From the NCBI RefSeq assembly GCF_014192415.1, contig NZ_JACHXY010000003.1:556227-620226 (forward strand): a stretch of 64,000 nt of DNA. The letters are read 5' to 3'. Numbering within the stretch: the stretch's first letter is position 1; each line of letters starts with the position of its first letter. Under the pieces are notes generated by a model. The model ran no database searches. It worked only from the letters and a program-made list of their open reading frames with translations, and was not told where the DNA came from. This document shows, one piece after another, positions 1 through 8,502 of the stretch. The position numbers and the translations under genes were made by a program. The stretch is from Microbacterium proteolyticum (GTDB taxonomy: Bacteria; Actinomycetota; Actinomycetes; Actinomycetales; Microbacteriaceae).

Positions 1-109
1 CGTCGACACCCATCTCCTCCAGCCGGAGGACGGCGTCGCGGATGTCGGAGTACTGCACGTGCTGCGGCTGGATCTGGACGCCGAGCCGGACCGGGGTGTC
101 GAAGAGCAT
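1..109 (-). CDS. LLM class F420-dependent oxidoreductase, N-terminal fragment (cut by window edge)
   Basis: Reading leftwards from an ATG at 109 gives about 36 codons that run off the window, beginning MLFDTPVRLGVQIQPQHVQY. The beta-strand 'RLGVQIQPQ' followed by an aspartate-rich helix is the usual start of luciferase-like, F420-dependent oxidoreductases of actinobacteria. Only the first barrel strand and helix are visible, so substrate and full length cannot be judged. It diverges from menC with about 47 bp between the two starts. Confidence 0.6.
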   Translation of the reverse strand, partial: MLFDTPVRLGVQIQPQHVQYSDIRDAVLRLEEMGVD

Positions 110-156
110 TCCGCCAGCCTATTCCGGGCCACCGGCACCGGGGCCAGGATGGGGAC

Positions 157-1158
157 ATGAGCACCACGCCCCTCCCCCCGCTCGCCGACGTCCTCGCCAC
201 CGCACGGGTGGTCGCTCTTCCGCTGGCCGCACCGTTCCGCGGCATCCGGACCCGTGAAGCCGTGGTGTTCGAGGGACCGCAGGGGTGGACCGAGTTCTCC
301 CCCTTCACCGAGTACGCCGACGTCGAGGCGGCGACCTGGCTTGCCGGGGCCCTCGACTTCGGGTGGGAGCCTGCGCCGCCTGCGCGGCGCGATGCGATCC
401 CGGTCAACGCCACGGTGCCCGCCGTCGCGGCATCCGATGTCCCTCGCATCCTCGCCCGATACGACGGATGCCGCACCGCGAAGGTCAAGGTGGCCGAGGC
501 GGGGCAGACACTCGCCGACGACGTGGCGCGCGTCCGGGCGGTGCGCGAGGCCATGGGACCGGAGGGGCGCGTGCGCATCGACGCCAACGCCGCGTGGAAC
601 GTCGACGAGGCCGAGCGCGCCGTGCACGCTCTCTGCGAATTCGACCTGGAGTACGTCGAGCAGCCGTGCGCCGAGATCGACGAACTCGTGCAGCTGCGGG
701 AGCGCATCGCCTACCTCGACATCCTGATCGCCGCGGATGAGAGCGTGCGCAAGGCCGCCGACCCGCTGCTCGTCGCCCGCGCCGGCGCCGCGGACCTGCT
801 CGTGATCAAGGCACAACCGCTGGGAGGGGTGCACGCGGCGATCGACATCGTCGGGCGGGCGGGGCTGCCGGCGGTCGTCTCGAGCGCGCTCGACACCTCG
901 ATCGGGCTCTCGATGGGCGTCGCCCTCGCCGCAGCCCTGCCCCAGCTGGACTTCGACTGCGGGCTCGGCACCGCCTCACTGTTCATCGAAGACGTCGTGG
1001 CATCCCCCCTCGTCGCCCGGGGCGGCCTGATGTCGCTCGAACGCCCCCGCCCCTCGTCCGCCGACCTCGACCGCGTGGCCGCCGACGACGAGCGCCGCGA
1101 CTGGTGGCTGGCGCGACTTCGTCGGTGCTACGACCTTCTCGAGGTCACTCGAGGATGA
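157..1158 (+). CDS. menC: o-succinylbenzoate synthase
   Basis: Dehydrates SHCHC to o-succinylbenzoate in menaquinone synthesis; cytosolic, enolase superfamily. The 333-residue protein has the superfamily residues in order: KxK at K109/K111 (TAKVKV), a metal-binding Asp at about 142 (RIDANAAW), Glu at about 168 (YVEQP), Asp at about 194 (AADES) and the second catalytic Lys at about 218 (VIKAQPLGG). It is short compared with proteobacterial MenC, which is usual for actinobacteria. The ATG at 157 is the first in-frame start. No other men gene is adjacent. The 3' end overlaps the convergent TetR gene by 14 bp. Confidence 0.92.
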   Translation: MSTTPLPPLADVLATARVVALPLAAPFRGIRTREAVVFEGPQGWTEFSPFTEYADVEAATWLAGALDFGWEPAPPARRDAIPVNATVPAVAASDVPRILARYDGCRTAKVKVAEAGQTLADDVARVRAVREAMGPEGRVRIDANAAWNVDEAERAVHALCEFDLEYVEQPCAEIDELVQLRERIAYLDILIAADESVRKAADPLLVARAGAADLLVIKAQPLGGVHAAIDIVGRAGLPAVVSSALDTSIGLSMGVALAAALPQLDFDCGLGTASLFIEDVVASPLVARGGLMSLERPRPSSADLDRVAADDERRDWWLARLRRCYDLLEVTRG

Positions 1159-1771
1159 GCCCGACCACCTGCGCCAGCCGTTCGGCCAACCCCGCGCGCG
1201 ACAGCGCCGGCGCTTGACGGGTGAGCAGGGCCGTCTCGGATGTGGAGATCCACACCGAAAGCAGCAGCTCGGTGGCGACGTCGGCGGGCACGCGCATCGC
1301 CAGACCGCGCGCCTCGGCGATGTCGCGCACGAGCTGCGTGACGCTCTCGCCGAGCCCCTGGTTCAGCGCGAGGTACGCCTGGGCGAATTCGGGATTCCGA
1401 AGGGCCTGCAACCTCGTCTCGGCCCCGAGCAGCACGTCGAGACGGTCCTCACCCGTCGCCTCGAGGACTTCGTGCACGAGTTGCCGGACGTCGCCGGCGG
1501 TCTCGAGACCGCGATCCTCGATGGAGGTGACCCGATCGCGGACGGCGGCGATGGTGATCTCGGCCGACCGCGCGCACAGCGCCAGGAACAGCTCCTCCTT
1601 CGAGGCGAAGTTCGAGTAGAACGCGCCACGGGTGAACCCGGCGCGTTCGCAGACGGCCTCGACGGATGCCGCGTCGATGCCGACCTCGGCGAACATCTCG
1701 GCCGCGGCGTCCATCAGACGGATGCGGGTGTTCTCGCGGCGCCGCGTCGTCGCGGGAGCGGAATCGGTCAT
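1145..1771 (-). CDS. TetR/AcrR family transcriptional regulator of the efflux operon
   Basis: A 208-residue repressor with a classical TetR helix-turn-helix at residues about 14-60 (AAAEMFAEVG, then TRGAFYSNFASKEELF) and a helical ligand-binding C-terminal domain. The ATG at 1771 is chosen over upstream in-frame ATGs because a perfect AGGAGG lies six bases before it. The gene is divergent from the MMPL/YhgE operon, and two 16-bp palindromes lie between them, so it most likely represses that exporter and itself. The inducer is unknown. Confidence 0.9.
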   Translation of the reverse strand: MTDSAPATTRRRENTRIRLMDAAAEMFAEVGIDAASVEAVCERAGFTRGAFYSNFASKEELFLALCARSAEITIAAVRDRVTSIEDRGLETAGDVRQLVHEVLEATGEDRLDVLLGAETRLQALRNPEFAQAYLALNQGLGESVTQLVRDIAEARGLAMRVPADVATELLLSVWISTSETALLTRQAPALSRAGLAERLAQVVGLILE

Positions 1772-1827
1772 CCGCGACCTCCTGTCCTCGGGTGACATCC
1801 AGGTTCGGCGCCACCATCTCGGACTAC

Positions 1828-1860
1828 GATACATTGATGTATCCGATACGGTGATGTATC
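1828..1860. promoter_or_regulatory. Tandem 16-bp palindromes, probable TetR operators
   Basis: Position 1828-1843 is GATACATTGATGTATC, with 7-bp perfect arms and a 2-bp centre. Position 1845-1860 is GATACGGTGATGTATC, a second, slightly imperfect copy whose centre is 17 bp away. They sit between the divergent regulator and transporter genes, 29 bp before the transporter GTG, and overlap A/T-rich promoter-like sequence. Binding by the neighbouring TetR protein is inference. Confidence 0.75.
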
Positions 1861-1888
1861 GACCCGTTCACCGATCGTGGGAGCCACC

Positions 1889-4789
1889 GTGTCGACATTC
1901 CTGTACACCCTGGGTCGCTGGTCGTTCCGCCACCCGTGGCGCGTGCTGACCGCCTGGTTGCTGGTGCTCGTCCTCGCCGGGGGCGGGGTCGCGCTCTTCG
2001 CCAAGGGCACCGACAACACCTTCACGATCCCCGGCACCGAGTCGCAGGCCGGTCTCGAGATGCTCGAGCGCACTTTCCCCCAGGTGAGCGGGGCCAGCGC
2101 CGAGATCATCGTCGTGGCTGCAGACGGCGCGAGCGTGCGAGACCAGGCATATCAAGACGCCATAGCGACGACGACCGCAGACATCGGCGGGCTCGACTTC
2201 GTCGAGGCCGTCAACGATCCCTACGACTCGCGCATCTCCGGCGGCGTCGCCGACGACGACCGCGCGGCCATCGTCCGCATCCAGTTCTCCGGCGAGGCCA
2301 CGGCCGTCCCGCAGGCCACAGAAGACGGGCTGCGAGAAGCAGCGACCGCGCTCGGCTCCGCCCTGCCCGCGGGCTCGCAGGCCGTGCTCGGCGGCCAGCT
2401 GTTCGCCTCCGAGATCCCCGGAGCCTCCCTCACCGAGGCGCTCGGCGTGCTGATCGCCGCTCTCGTTCTGATGATGACGTTCCGCTCGTTCCTCGTGGCC
2501 GGCATGCCGCTGGCCACCGCGATCCTGGGCGTCGCCCTCTCGATCGGGCTCATCTTCATCGCGACCGGCTTCGCCACCGTGTCCGCGACGACGCCCCTGC
2601 TGGCGGTGATGCTGGGGCTGGCGGTGGGCATCGACTACGCCCTCTTCATCGTGTCGCGACATCAGGACCAGACCCGGGCGGGAATGGATCCCGAAGAGTC
2701 GACCGCGCGCGCCGTCGGCACTGCGGGATCGGCCGTCGTCTTCGCCGGCATCACCGTGCTCATCGCCCTCATCGGGCTGAGCTTCGCCGGCATCCCGTTC
2801 CTGACGACGATGGGCATCGCCGCATCGGTCGCGGTCGCGATCGCGGTGTGCGTCGGGCTGACTCTGACCCCGGCGCTGCTGGGCTTCGCCGGCCACCGGG
2901 TGATGGGCTGGGGGTACAAGCGACCCAAGAAGCGCGACCGGAGCGCCCCCGCCGACGAAGGCCCCGCCGAGGCCGCGCAGGCTGCCGCCGAGAGCGAGCA
3001 GAAGGCCGCGACCGCGGCCATCCGAGCGCAGCGCAACGGACCCGCGAAGCGCTGGGTGGGGCTGGTGACGCGGCGTCCCGTGGTCACCACCGTCGCCATC
3101 GTCGCACTCCTCGGCACCGCGGCGATCCCCGCCGCATCGCTCGCGCTCACGCTCCCCAACGCCGGACAACTGCCCGAGGGCGACGAGGCCCGCGTGGCCT
3201 ACGAGCTGACCGACGAGTACTTCGGGCCGGGCGCCAACGGCCCGCTCATCATGACCGGCACCATCGTCACGAGCAACGACCCGCTGAACCTGATGACCGA
3301 CATCGGCGACGAGATCGCCAAGATCCCCGGCGTCGCCGAAGTCGCCCTGGCGACGCCGAATGAGACCGCCGACACCGGCATCGTGCAGATCGTGCCCGAG
3401 ACCGCGCCCGACGACCCGCGCACCGCAGACCTCGTCCGCGAGCTGCGCGCGCAAGAAGACCGCCTGTACGACGAGTTCGGCGTGCGCCTCCTGGTCACCG
3501 GATACACCGCCGTCACGATCGACATCTCCGACCAGCTCGGGGCGGCGCTGCTGCCGTTCGGCCTCTTCGTGGTCGGCCTGTCGCTCATCCTGCTGATGAT
3601 CGTGTTCCGCTCGATCTGGGTACCCCTCACCGCGGCGGGCGGCTATCTGCTGTCGGTCGCCGCCGCCTTCGGCGTGGTCGCGGCGGTGTTCGAATGGGGG
3701 TGGTTCGCCGACGCGCTGCACGTGGCCAAGGTCGGCCCCATCATCAGCTTCATGCCGATCGTCGTGATGGGAGTGCTCTTCGGCCTCGCGATGGACTACC
3801 AGGTATTCCTCGTCTCGCGCATGCGAGAGGACTACGTGCACGCCGATCGCGAGGGACGCTCACCACGTGAGGTCGCGCTCGGCGCCGTCCGCAGCGGGTT
3901 CGCGGCGTCCGCCCGCGTGGTGGTCGCCGCCGCCGTCATCATGTTCGCCGTCTTCGTGGCGTTCGTCCCCGAGGGCGACTCCAGCCTCAAGCCCATCGCG
4001 CTCGGCCTCGCCGTCGGGGTCGCCGTCGACGCCTTCCTCGTGCGCATGACACTCGTGCCCGCCGTACTCGCCCTGCTGGGCGACAAGGCCTGGTGGATGC
4101 CGCGCTGGCTCGACCGACTGCTGCCCAAGTTCGACGTCGAGGGCGAGGCCGTCGAACGCGAAGTGCGACTCACCGACTGGCCCGCCGAACCGGCGATGGC
4201 CGTCGCCGCCGACGATCTGCGCACGGTCCCGGCCGCGGATGCCGAGGAGCCCGTGTTCCGCGACGTCTCTGTGCGTCTCGGGTACGGCGGGACCCTGCTG
4301 GTCACGGGCGAGACGCCCACCACCCGAACCCTGCTCCTCGCTGTGGCCGGGCGCCTGTCGAAGATCGAGGGCAAGCTGCGCGTCGACGGGTTGCTCGTGC
4401 CGGAGCGCGCGGGCGCCGTGCGGGCGCGCGTCGGCGTCGCCCTGCTCGACGATCCCGCGACCGCCGGTGCCGAGGTCGTCCAGGCGGTCAGCGGCGGGAC
4501 GCGCATCGTCGTGTTGTCCGACATCGATCGCCTCGACGACGATGCCCGCGACGAGGTCGCCCAGGTGCTGCGTCGGGCCGCGACCGCGGCGCGCGAGCGA
4601 TCCGATGACGCGTCGTCGCCCTTCACCCTCATCGCCTCGGCGCGCGACGAACGCCGAGCCCTCGCCCTGCTCGCCGAGGCGCAGCGGCCCGATGTGGCAT
4701 CCCTCGCCCTCCCGACCCTGCGCCGTCACCGTCCGAGCGAACCGGCGCAGCCGGAATCCTTCGCCGATATCTCCGAGGTGTTCGCATGA
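1889..4789 (+). CDS. MMPL/RND-family exporter with a degenerate ABC-ATPase-like C-terminal domain
   Basis: A 966-residue inner-membrane exporter. One TM segment (about 14-36), an extracytoplasmic loop, five TM segments (about 170-340), a charged cytoplasmic linker, then the repeated half (about 400-740) give the usual 12-TM MMPL plan, including GIDYALFIVSR and AMDYQVFLVSR motifs. Residues about 789-950 add an ABC-like fold: VFRDVSVRLGYGG, a Walker-A-like VTGETPTTRT without the Lys (about 805-814), and a Walker-B-like RIVVLSDIDRLDD (about 872). The GTG at 1889 is preferred over GTG 1877 because GGGAG is correctly spaced. The stop overlaps the next gene by ATGA. A role in lipid or drug export is inferred from the family. 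Confidence 0.88.
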   Translation: MSTFLYTLGRWSFRHPWRVLTAWLLVLVLAGGGVALFAKGTDNTFTIPGTESQAGLEMLERTFPQVSGASAEIIVVAADGASVRDQAYQDAIATTTADIGGLDFVEAVNDPYDSRISGGVADDDRAAIVRIQFSGEATAVPQATEDGLREAATALGSALPAGSQAVLGGQLFASEIPGASLTEALGVLIAALVLMMTFRSFLVAGMPLATAILGVALSIGLIFIATGFATVSATTPLLAVMLGLAVGIDYALFIVSRHQDQTRAGMDPEESTARAVGTAGSAVVFAGITVLIALIGLSFAGIPFLTTMGIAASVAVAIAVCVGLTLTPALLGFAGHRVMGWGYKRPKKRDRSAPADEGPAEAAQAAAESEQKAATAAIRAQRNGPAKRWVGLVTRRPVVTTVAIVALLGTAAIPAASLALTLPNAGQLPEGDEARVAYELTDEYFGPGANGPLIMTGTIVTSNDPLNLMTDIGDEIAKIPGVAEVALATPNETADTGIVQIVPETAPDDPRTADLVRELRAQEDRLYDEFGVRLLVTGYTAVTIDISDQLGAALLPFGLFVVGLSLILLMIVFRSIWVPLTAAGGYLLSVAAAFGVVAAVFEWGWFADALHVAKVGPIISFMPIVVMGVLFGLAMDYQVFLVSRMREDYVHADREGRSPREVALGAVRSGFAASARVVVAAAVIMFAVFVAFVPEGDSSLKPIALGLAVGVAVDAFLVRMTLVPAVLALLGDKAWWMPRWLDRLLPKFDVEGEAVEREVRLTDWPAEPAMAVAADDLRTVPAADAEEPVFRDVSVRLGYGGTLLVTGETPTTRTLLLAVAGRLSKIEGKLRVDGLLVPERAGAVRARVGVALLDDPATAGAEVVQAVSGGTRIVVLSDIDRLDDDARDEVAQVLRRAATAARERSDDASSPFTLIASARDERRALALLAEAQRPDVASLALPTLRRHRPSEPAQPESFADISEVFA

Positions 4790-7128
4790 CTCTCTCCGTC
4801 GAGCGCTCCCGCTCACGCCGCCCCGTCACCTGGCTGACGCTGACCGGCGTCCTGCTCCTGCCTGCCGTCATCGGCGGCATCCTCGTCGGCGCGTTGTACG
4901 ACCCCACCGACCGGCTCGACAACATCACGGCCGCGATCGTCAACGACGACAAGGCCGTCGAGCTCGACGGTCAGCTCGTTCCGCTCGGCCGTCAGCTCAC
5001 GGGCGGACTGGTCCAGGGCGCCGATGATCAGCCGAGCAACATCGACTGGGTCATCTCCAACGACGAGGACGCCACGGCGGGTCTCGCCGACGGCACCTAC
5101 ACCGCCGTCGTCACCATCCCCGAGAACTTCACCGCCGCCTCGCTCTCCACCCGCCCCGGAGAAACCCCCGAGAAGGCCACGATCGACGTGCAGACGGCGC
5201 CCGACGCGCGCGTCGTCGACGGCGCGATCACCGCGCAGTTGGCATCCACCGCGTCCAGCGTCTACGGCAGCGAGCTGTCATCGCAGTATTTGAAGAACGT
5301 GTTCCTCGGCTTCACGACGCTCGGCGACCAGCTCGGTCAGGCAGCCGACGGTGCGCACCAGCTCGCCGACGGCGCCTCGCAGGCCGCCACCGGTGCAGAC
5401 GGACTGCAGGACGGCGTCGGGCAACTCTCCGACGGCGCCGGCGCGCTCTCCAGCGGCGTCGGTCAATTGGCCACGGGGGCCGACCAGCTCTCGAGCGGCG
5501 TCGGCCAGCTCGCCACCGGTGCGGGGGCCCTCTCGAACGGTGCGGGCCAGCTCTCGGCCGGGGCGGGCCAGCTCTCCGGCGGTGCGAATCAGCTCTCGAG
5601 CGGCGCGACCGGACTGGCCGACGGCGCCGATCAGCTCGCCGGAGGTGCCACCCAGCTCGCCACCGGTACGCGTGACGCCGCGGCCGGAGTCGGAAGACTC
5701 GCCGGCGGCGCTGACGGCATCGCCGAAGGGAACCGCCAGCTCGCCGACCAGGTCGGACAGATCGCCGACGCCATCCCCCCGGGCTTCGAGCAGGCCGCGA
5801 ACGACGTGGCCGCCGCCGCCCCGCAGGTCAACGACGCGCTCGTCGCCGCCGCGGCCGATCTGCAGCGCCTGGCGGACGCCTGCGATGCGAGCACCAGCCC
5901 AGAGCTGTGCGAGCAGTTGCGTGTCGCCTCCGACCGGGCCGACGCCGCGCTCCCCCGTGCCCAGCAGACCGTGACGGACATCGGGCAGATCGCCCGACAG
6001 GCGGCCCAGCTCCCCGCCGGCGTCCGCACCATCGCCGAAGCCAACGCGCAACTGGCAGACGGGGCCGCGAGCCTGGCCGTCGGCGCGCGCGACGCCGAGA
6101 GCGGTCTGAACACGATCGCCGGCGGCATCGACGGCGTGGCGACCGGCGCGACCGGCCTCGGCGACGGCGCGCGACAGCTGGGTACCGGTGCGAACGCGGT
6201 GAGCTCCGGAGCCTCGCAACTGGCCGGAGGACTCCTGCAGACGCGCGACGGTGCGGCGCAGCTCGCCACGGGGGCGCAAGGTGCGGCAGGCGGTGCCTCC
6301 CAACTCGCGACGGGCGCGCAGGGTGCCGCCGACGGAGCCTCCCAACTCGCGACCGGAGCGCAGGGCGCCGCCGACGGCGCCGGTCAACTCGCCGACGGCG
6401 TCGACCAGGTGGCATCCGGAACGACATCGCTCGCCGACGGCCTCGACACCGCGGTGTCGCAGGTGCCGACCTACACCGACGCTGAGGCGGCCACCCTCGC
6501 CGACGTCGTCGCCGACCCCGTCTCCGCGACCGGAGCGAGCGATTCCCTCTTCGGCCTTGCGGCGGTCCCCCTCCTGGCGATGGCGGTGCTGTGGTTCGGC
6601 GGACTGGCCTCGTTCGTGGCGTTCCAGGCGGTCTCGGCACGGGCGCTGACAAGTCGCCGCCCCTCCGCGCTCGTCGCACTGCGAGGGTTCCTGCCGGCGG
6701 CCGGCGTCGGCGCCGCGCAGGGCCTGCTGGTCGCTGCGGTGGTGCAGGTGGCATCCCGCTATGACTGGGGCGACTGGGCCCTCTTCGCCCTGATCTGCAT
6801 CGCGGCGGGAATCGCCTTCGCAGCCGTGCACCAGGCGCTGGTAGCCGTGTTCGGCGGCGCCGGTCGCTGGGTGGCCGCCGTCATCGGCGCACTCGCGCTC
6901 GGAGCGACGATCGTCTCGACCGTGCCTCCCGCCCTCGCCGCGGCCGCCGCATTGATGCCCACCGCGCCGGTGTACGACGCGATGCTCGGTGCCCTGTCGT
7001 CATCGGGCGGGGTCGCCGCCGGAATCGCCGGGTTCGTCGTCTGGGCCGTGGTCTCGCTGATCGTCACGACGCTGATCGTGGTGCGTCGGCGCACCACGTC
7101 CGCCCGCGCCGCAGCACTCCCCGCCTGA
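4786..7128 (+). CDS. YhgE/Pip domain membrane protein with tandem coiled repeats
   Basis: A 780-residue protein: one N-terminal TM helix (about 17-37), an extracytoplasmic region, then from about 175 to 545 many short repeats of the form GAxQLAxGAxxL, broken by a Cys-containing insert near 365-385. Four or more C-terminal TM helices follow (about 590-770). This is the layout of YhgE/Pip (phage infection protein) and ESX-linked YukE-type accessory membrane proteins. It overlaps the MMPL gene by 4 bp and should be co-transcribed, so it probably works with that exporter as a periplasmic scaffold. The exact function is not known. Confidence 0.87.
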   Translation: MTLSVERSRSRRPVTWLTLTGVLLLPAVIGGILVGALYDPTDRLDNITAAIVNDDKAVELDGQLVPLGRQLTGGLVQGADDQPSNIDWVISNDEDATAGLADGTYTAVVTIPENFTAASLSTRPGETPEKATIDVQTAPDARVVDGAITAQLASTASSVYGSELSSQYLKNVFLGFTTLGDQLGQAADGAHQLADGASQAATGADGLQDGVGQLSDGAGALSSGVGQLATGADQLSSGVGQLATGAGALSNGAGQLSAGAGQLSGGANQLSSGATGLADGADQLAGGATQLATGTRDAAAGVGRLAGGADGIAEGNRQLADQVGQIADAIPPGFEQAANDVAAAAPQVNDALVAAAADLQRLADACDASTSPELCEQLRVASDRADAALPRAQQTVTDIGQIARQAAQLPAGVRTIAEANAQLADGAASLAVGARDAESGLNTIAGGIDGVATGATGLGDGARQLGTGANAVSSGASQLAGGLLQTRDGAAQLATGAQGAAGGASQLATGAQGAADGASQLATGAQGAADGAGQLADGVDQVASGTTSLADGLDTAVSQVPTYTDAEAATLADVVADPVSATGASDSLFGLAAVPLLAMAVLWFGGLASFVAFQAVSARALTSRRPSALVALRGFLPAAGVGAAQGLLVAAVVQVASRYDWGDWALFALICIAAGIAFAAVHQALVAVFGGAGRWVAAVIGALALGATIVSTVPPALAAAAALMPTAPVYDAMLGALSSSGGVAAGIAGFVVWAVVSLIVTTLIVVRRRTTSARAAALPA

Positions 7129-7145
7129 CCCGTTCGGTCCCTGCC

Positions 7146-7174
7146 GTCCCACGGCGCTGTCCGCGCCGTGGGAC
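7146..7174 (+). terminator. Strong hairpin after the MMPL/YhgE operon
   Basis: GTCCCACGGCGC and GCGCCGTGGGAC form a perfect 12-bp stem with a 5-base loop, 18 bp after the YhgE stop codon. No U-tract follows, so it may be a pause or processing site rather than a full intrinsic terminator. Confidence 0.55.
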
Positions 7175-7210
7175 CGCAGCGCCGTGCCGCGCCGCGCCGT
7201 GCCGCGCCCT

Positions 7211-7271
7211 GTTGAGTGTCCAAGACTCGCCGCATCCGGCGAACTGCAGCGGCATGTCCTGGACACTCAAC
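7211..7271. repeat. 61-bp palindromic repeat, copy 1
   Basis: Starts GTTGAGTGTCCA and ends TGGACACTCAAC, perfect 12-bp inverted arms around a GC-rich centre. It lies 101 bp upstream of the DUF559 gene. Two further 61-bp copies lie downstream of the same gene. Confidence 0.9.
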
Positions 7272-7371
7272 ACCGGTGCGCCGCGTGGGCAGACCTCCTC
7301 CACAACACGCCCCTCCACAGGCAGGAGGAGTCAGCGGGCGCGTGCGTGGGCCGGTGGTGTCGGATGGCGCA

Positions 7372-8262
7372 ATGAATCCTCGTCCTCTCCCTCCAGAGCT
7401 CGGAACGGTCTTCCACGTCCGCGACGCCGACAGACTCGGCGTGACCCGGAGGAGACTGTCCGCTCGTGACGTCTGCGCGCCGTTTCCCGGCGTGAGGACC
7501 ATGAGAGAAGACGAACCCCTCGAGTCCGTTCGCGACCGCTGCCGTGCCTACCTGCCGAGAATGACCGGCGGGCAGTTCTTCAGCCATGAGACGGCGGCTG
7601 TGCTGTGGGGGATGCCGCTTCCGTTTCGGCACGGGCCGTCTCTCCACGTGAGCGCTTCCCCGCCTCTGCGTGAACCCCGCACTCGGAATGTCGTCGGGCA
7701 CCGACTGGTCATGCCGCAGGACGGGGTGACGCTACTCGATGACCTGCCGGTTGCGACCCGGGTCGAGACCTGGGGGCAGCTGGGGGGCGCTCTGAGGTGG
7801 GAAGACCTGGTGGCAGCAGGCGACTGGCTTCTCGCCAGGGGTGACCCGTTATCCGATCTCTCCGAAGTGGCACTGAGGGCCAGGCGCCGCGGAGCGACCG
7901 CGCTCCGCCACGCAGTCGGGTCCGTTCGTCCCGGGGCGGAATCGCCTCGCGAAACCGCCGTGCGCCTGATCCTCGTGCAGGCCGGGTTGCCTGAGCCCGA
8001 GCTGAATTGGACACTGCGTACGGGCACCGGTGCGTTCGTGGCGCGACTCGACATGGCCTGGCCCCCGCACCGAGTGGCGATCGAGTACGACGGCCGACAA
8101 CACGCCGATCCCGACCAGTTCCGTCGCGACGCGGACCGATGGAGGGCCATCAGCGCTGAGGGATGGACGCTCGTCCGGGTACTCGCCCACCACCTCGAGA
8201 CGCCCCATCACGGCATCGTGACACCCGTTCGGCGCGCCCTGGACCAGGCTCGCATTCGTTGA
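7372..8262 (+). CDS. DUF559-type (PD-(D/E)XK, Vsr-like) endonuclease-domain protein
   Basis: A 296-residue protein with an N-terminal helix-rich region (AbiEi-like HTH region plausible: DRLGVTRRRLSARDV, about 20-34) and a C-terminal nuclease-like fold. About residues 224-265 hold RLDMAWPPHRVAIEYDGRQH, with Asp and Glu on adjacent strands, then QFRRDADRW, typical of DUF559/Vsr-like domains. The ATG at 7372 is used because the region upstream is occupied by a repeat. The gene is bracketed by 61-bp palindromes, and its TGA lies inside copy 2. Its biological role is unknown; DNA cleavage is predicted from the fold only. Confidence 0.75.
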   Translation: MNPRPLPPELGTVFHVRDADRLGVTRRRLSARDVCAPFPGVRTMREDEPLESVRDRCRAYLPRMTGGQFFSHETAAVLWGMPLPFRHGPSLHVSASPPLREPRTRNVVGHRLVMPQDGVTLLDDLPVATRVETWGQLGGALRWEDLVAAGDWLLARGDPLSDLSEVALRARRRGATALRHAVGSVRPGAESPRETAVRLILVQAGLPEPELNWTLRTGTGAFVARLDMAWPPHRVAIEYDGRQHADPDQFRRDADRWRAISAEGWTLVRVLAHHLETPHHGIVTPVRRALDQARIR

Positions 8263-8318
8263 GTGTCCGAGAAACGCCGGCAGCGCCCCGCGCACACGGC
8301 GTGTACTGGACGCTCAAC
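8258..8318. repeat. 61-bp palindromic repeat, copy 2 (carries the DUF559 stop codon)
   Basis: Begins GTTGAGTGTCCGAGAAACGC and ends GTGTACTGGACGCTCAAC. The arms pair with one change per outer arm, and the inner CGCCG/CGGCG also pairs. Bases 8260-8262 of the element are the TGA of the nuclease gene. Confidence 0.88.
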
Positions 8319-8357
8319 CGGGGCGAGAGGGCGCGGGGAAGCAAGGCCGCGGGTTTC

Positions 8358-8418
8358 GTTGAGTGTCCAGGAAACGCCGCTCCCGATCCGACGGTGCGGC
8401 GTGTTTTGGACGGTCGAC
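8358..8418. repeat. 61-bp palindromic repeat, copy 3
   Basis: Begins GTTGAGTGTCCAGGAAACGC and ends GCGTGTTTTGGACGGTCGAC. It is the same length as copies 1 and 2 and starts exactly 100 bp after copy 2. The right arm is more diverged than in copy 1. It lies between the nuclease gene and the convergent ccsB end, so it could also act as a bidirectional terminator. Confidence 0.85.
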
Positions 8419-8502
8419 GAATGGATGCCCGCGCGAGCGCGAGCCGGCGCGCACCGCACATCCACCCGCGGCGCACGAGCGCGCGGACAACGTCGGTCGC
8501 GC

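Noticed and set aside
1868..3841. 657-codon open frame antisense to the MMPL gene
   Set aside because: It mirrors the third-position GC bias of the real gene, has low-complexity His/Asp/Gly/Arg composition and no recognisable domain.
5278..6831. 517-codon open frame opposite the YhgE/Pip gene
   Set aside because: It is the shadow of the repeated GAxQLA units, showing repeated Arg/Gly/Glu patterns without any domain.
7216..7371. N-terminal extension of the DUF559 gene to a GTG at 7216
   Set aside because: It would read through palindromic repeat copy 1; the residues are low-complexity and the ATG at 7372 begins the conserved-looking protein.
7211..8418. CRISPR-like array
   Set aside because: Three palindromes are not direct repeats with uniform spacers, and no cas genes are present.
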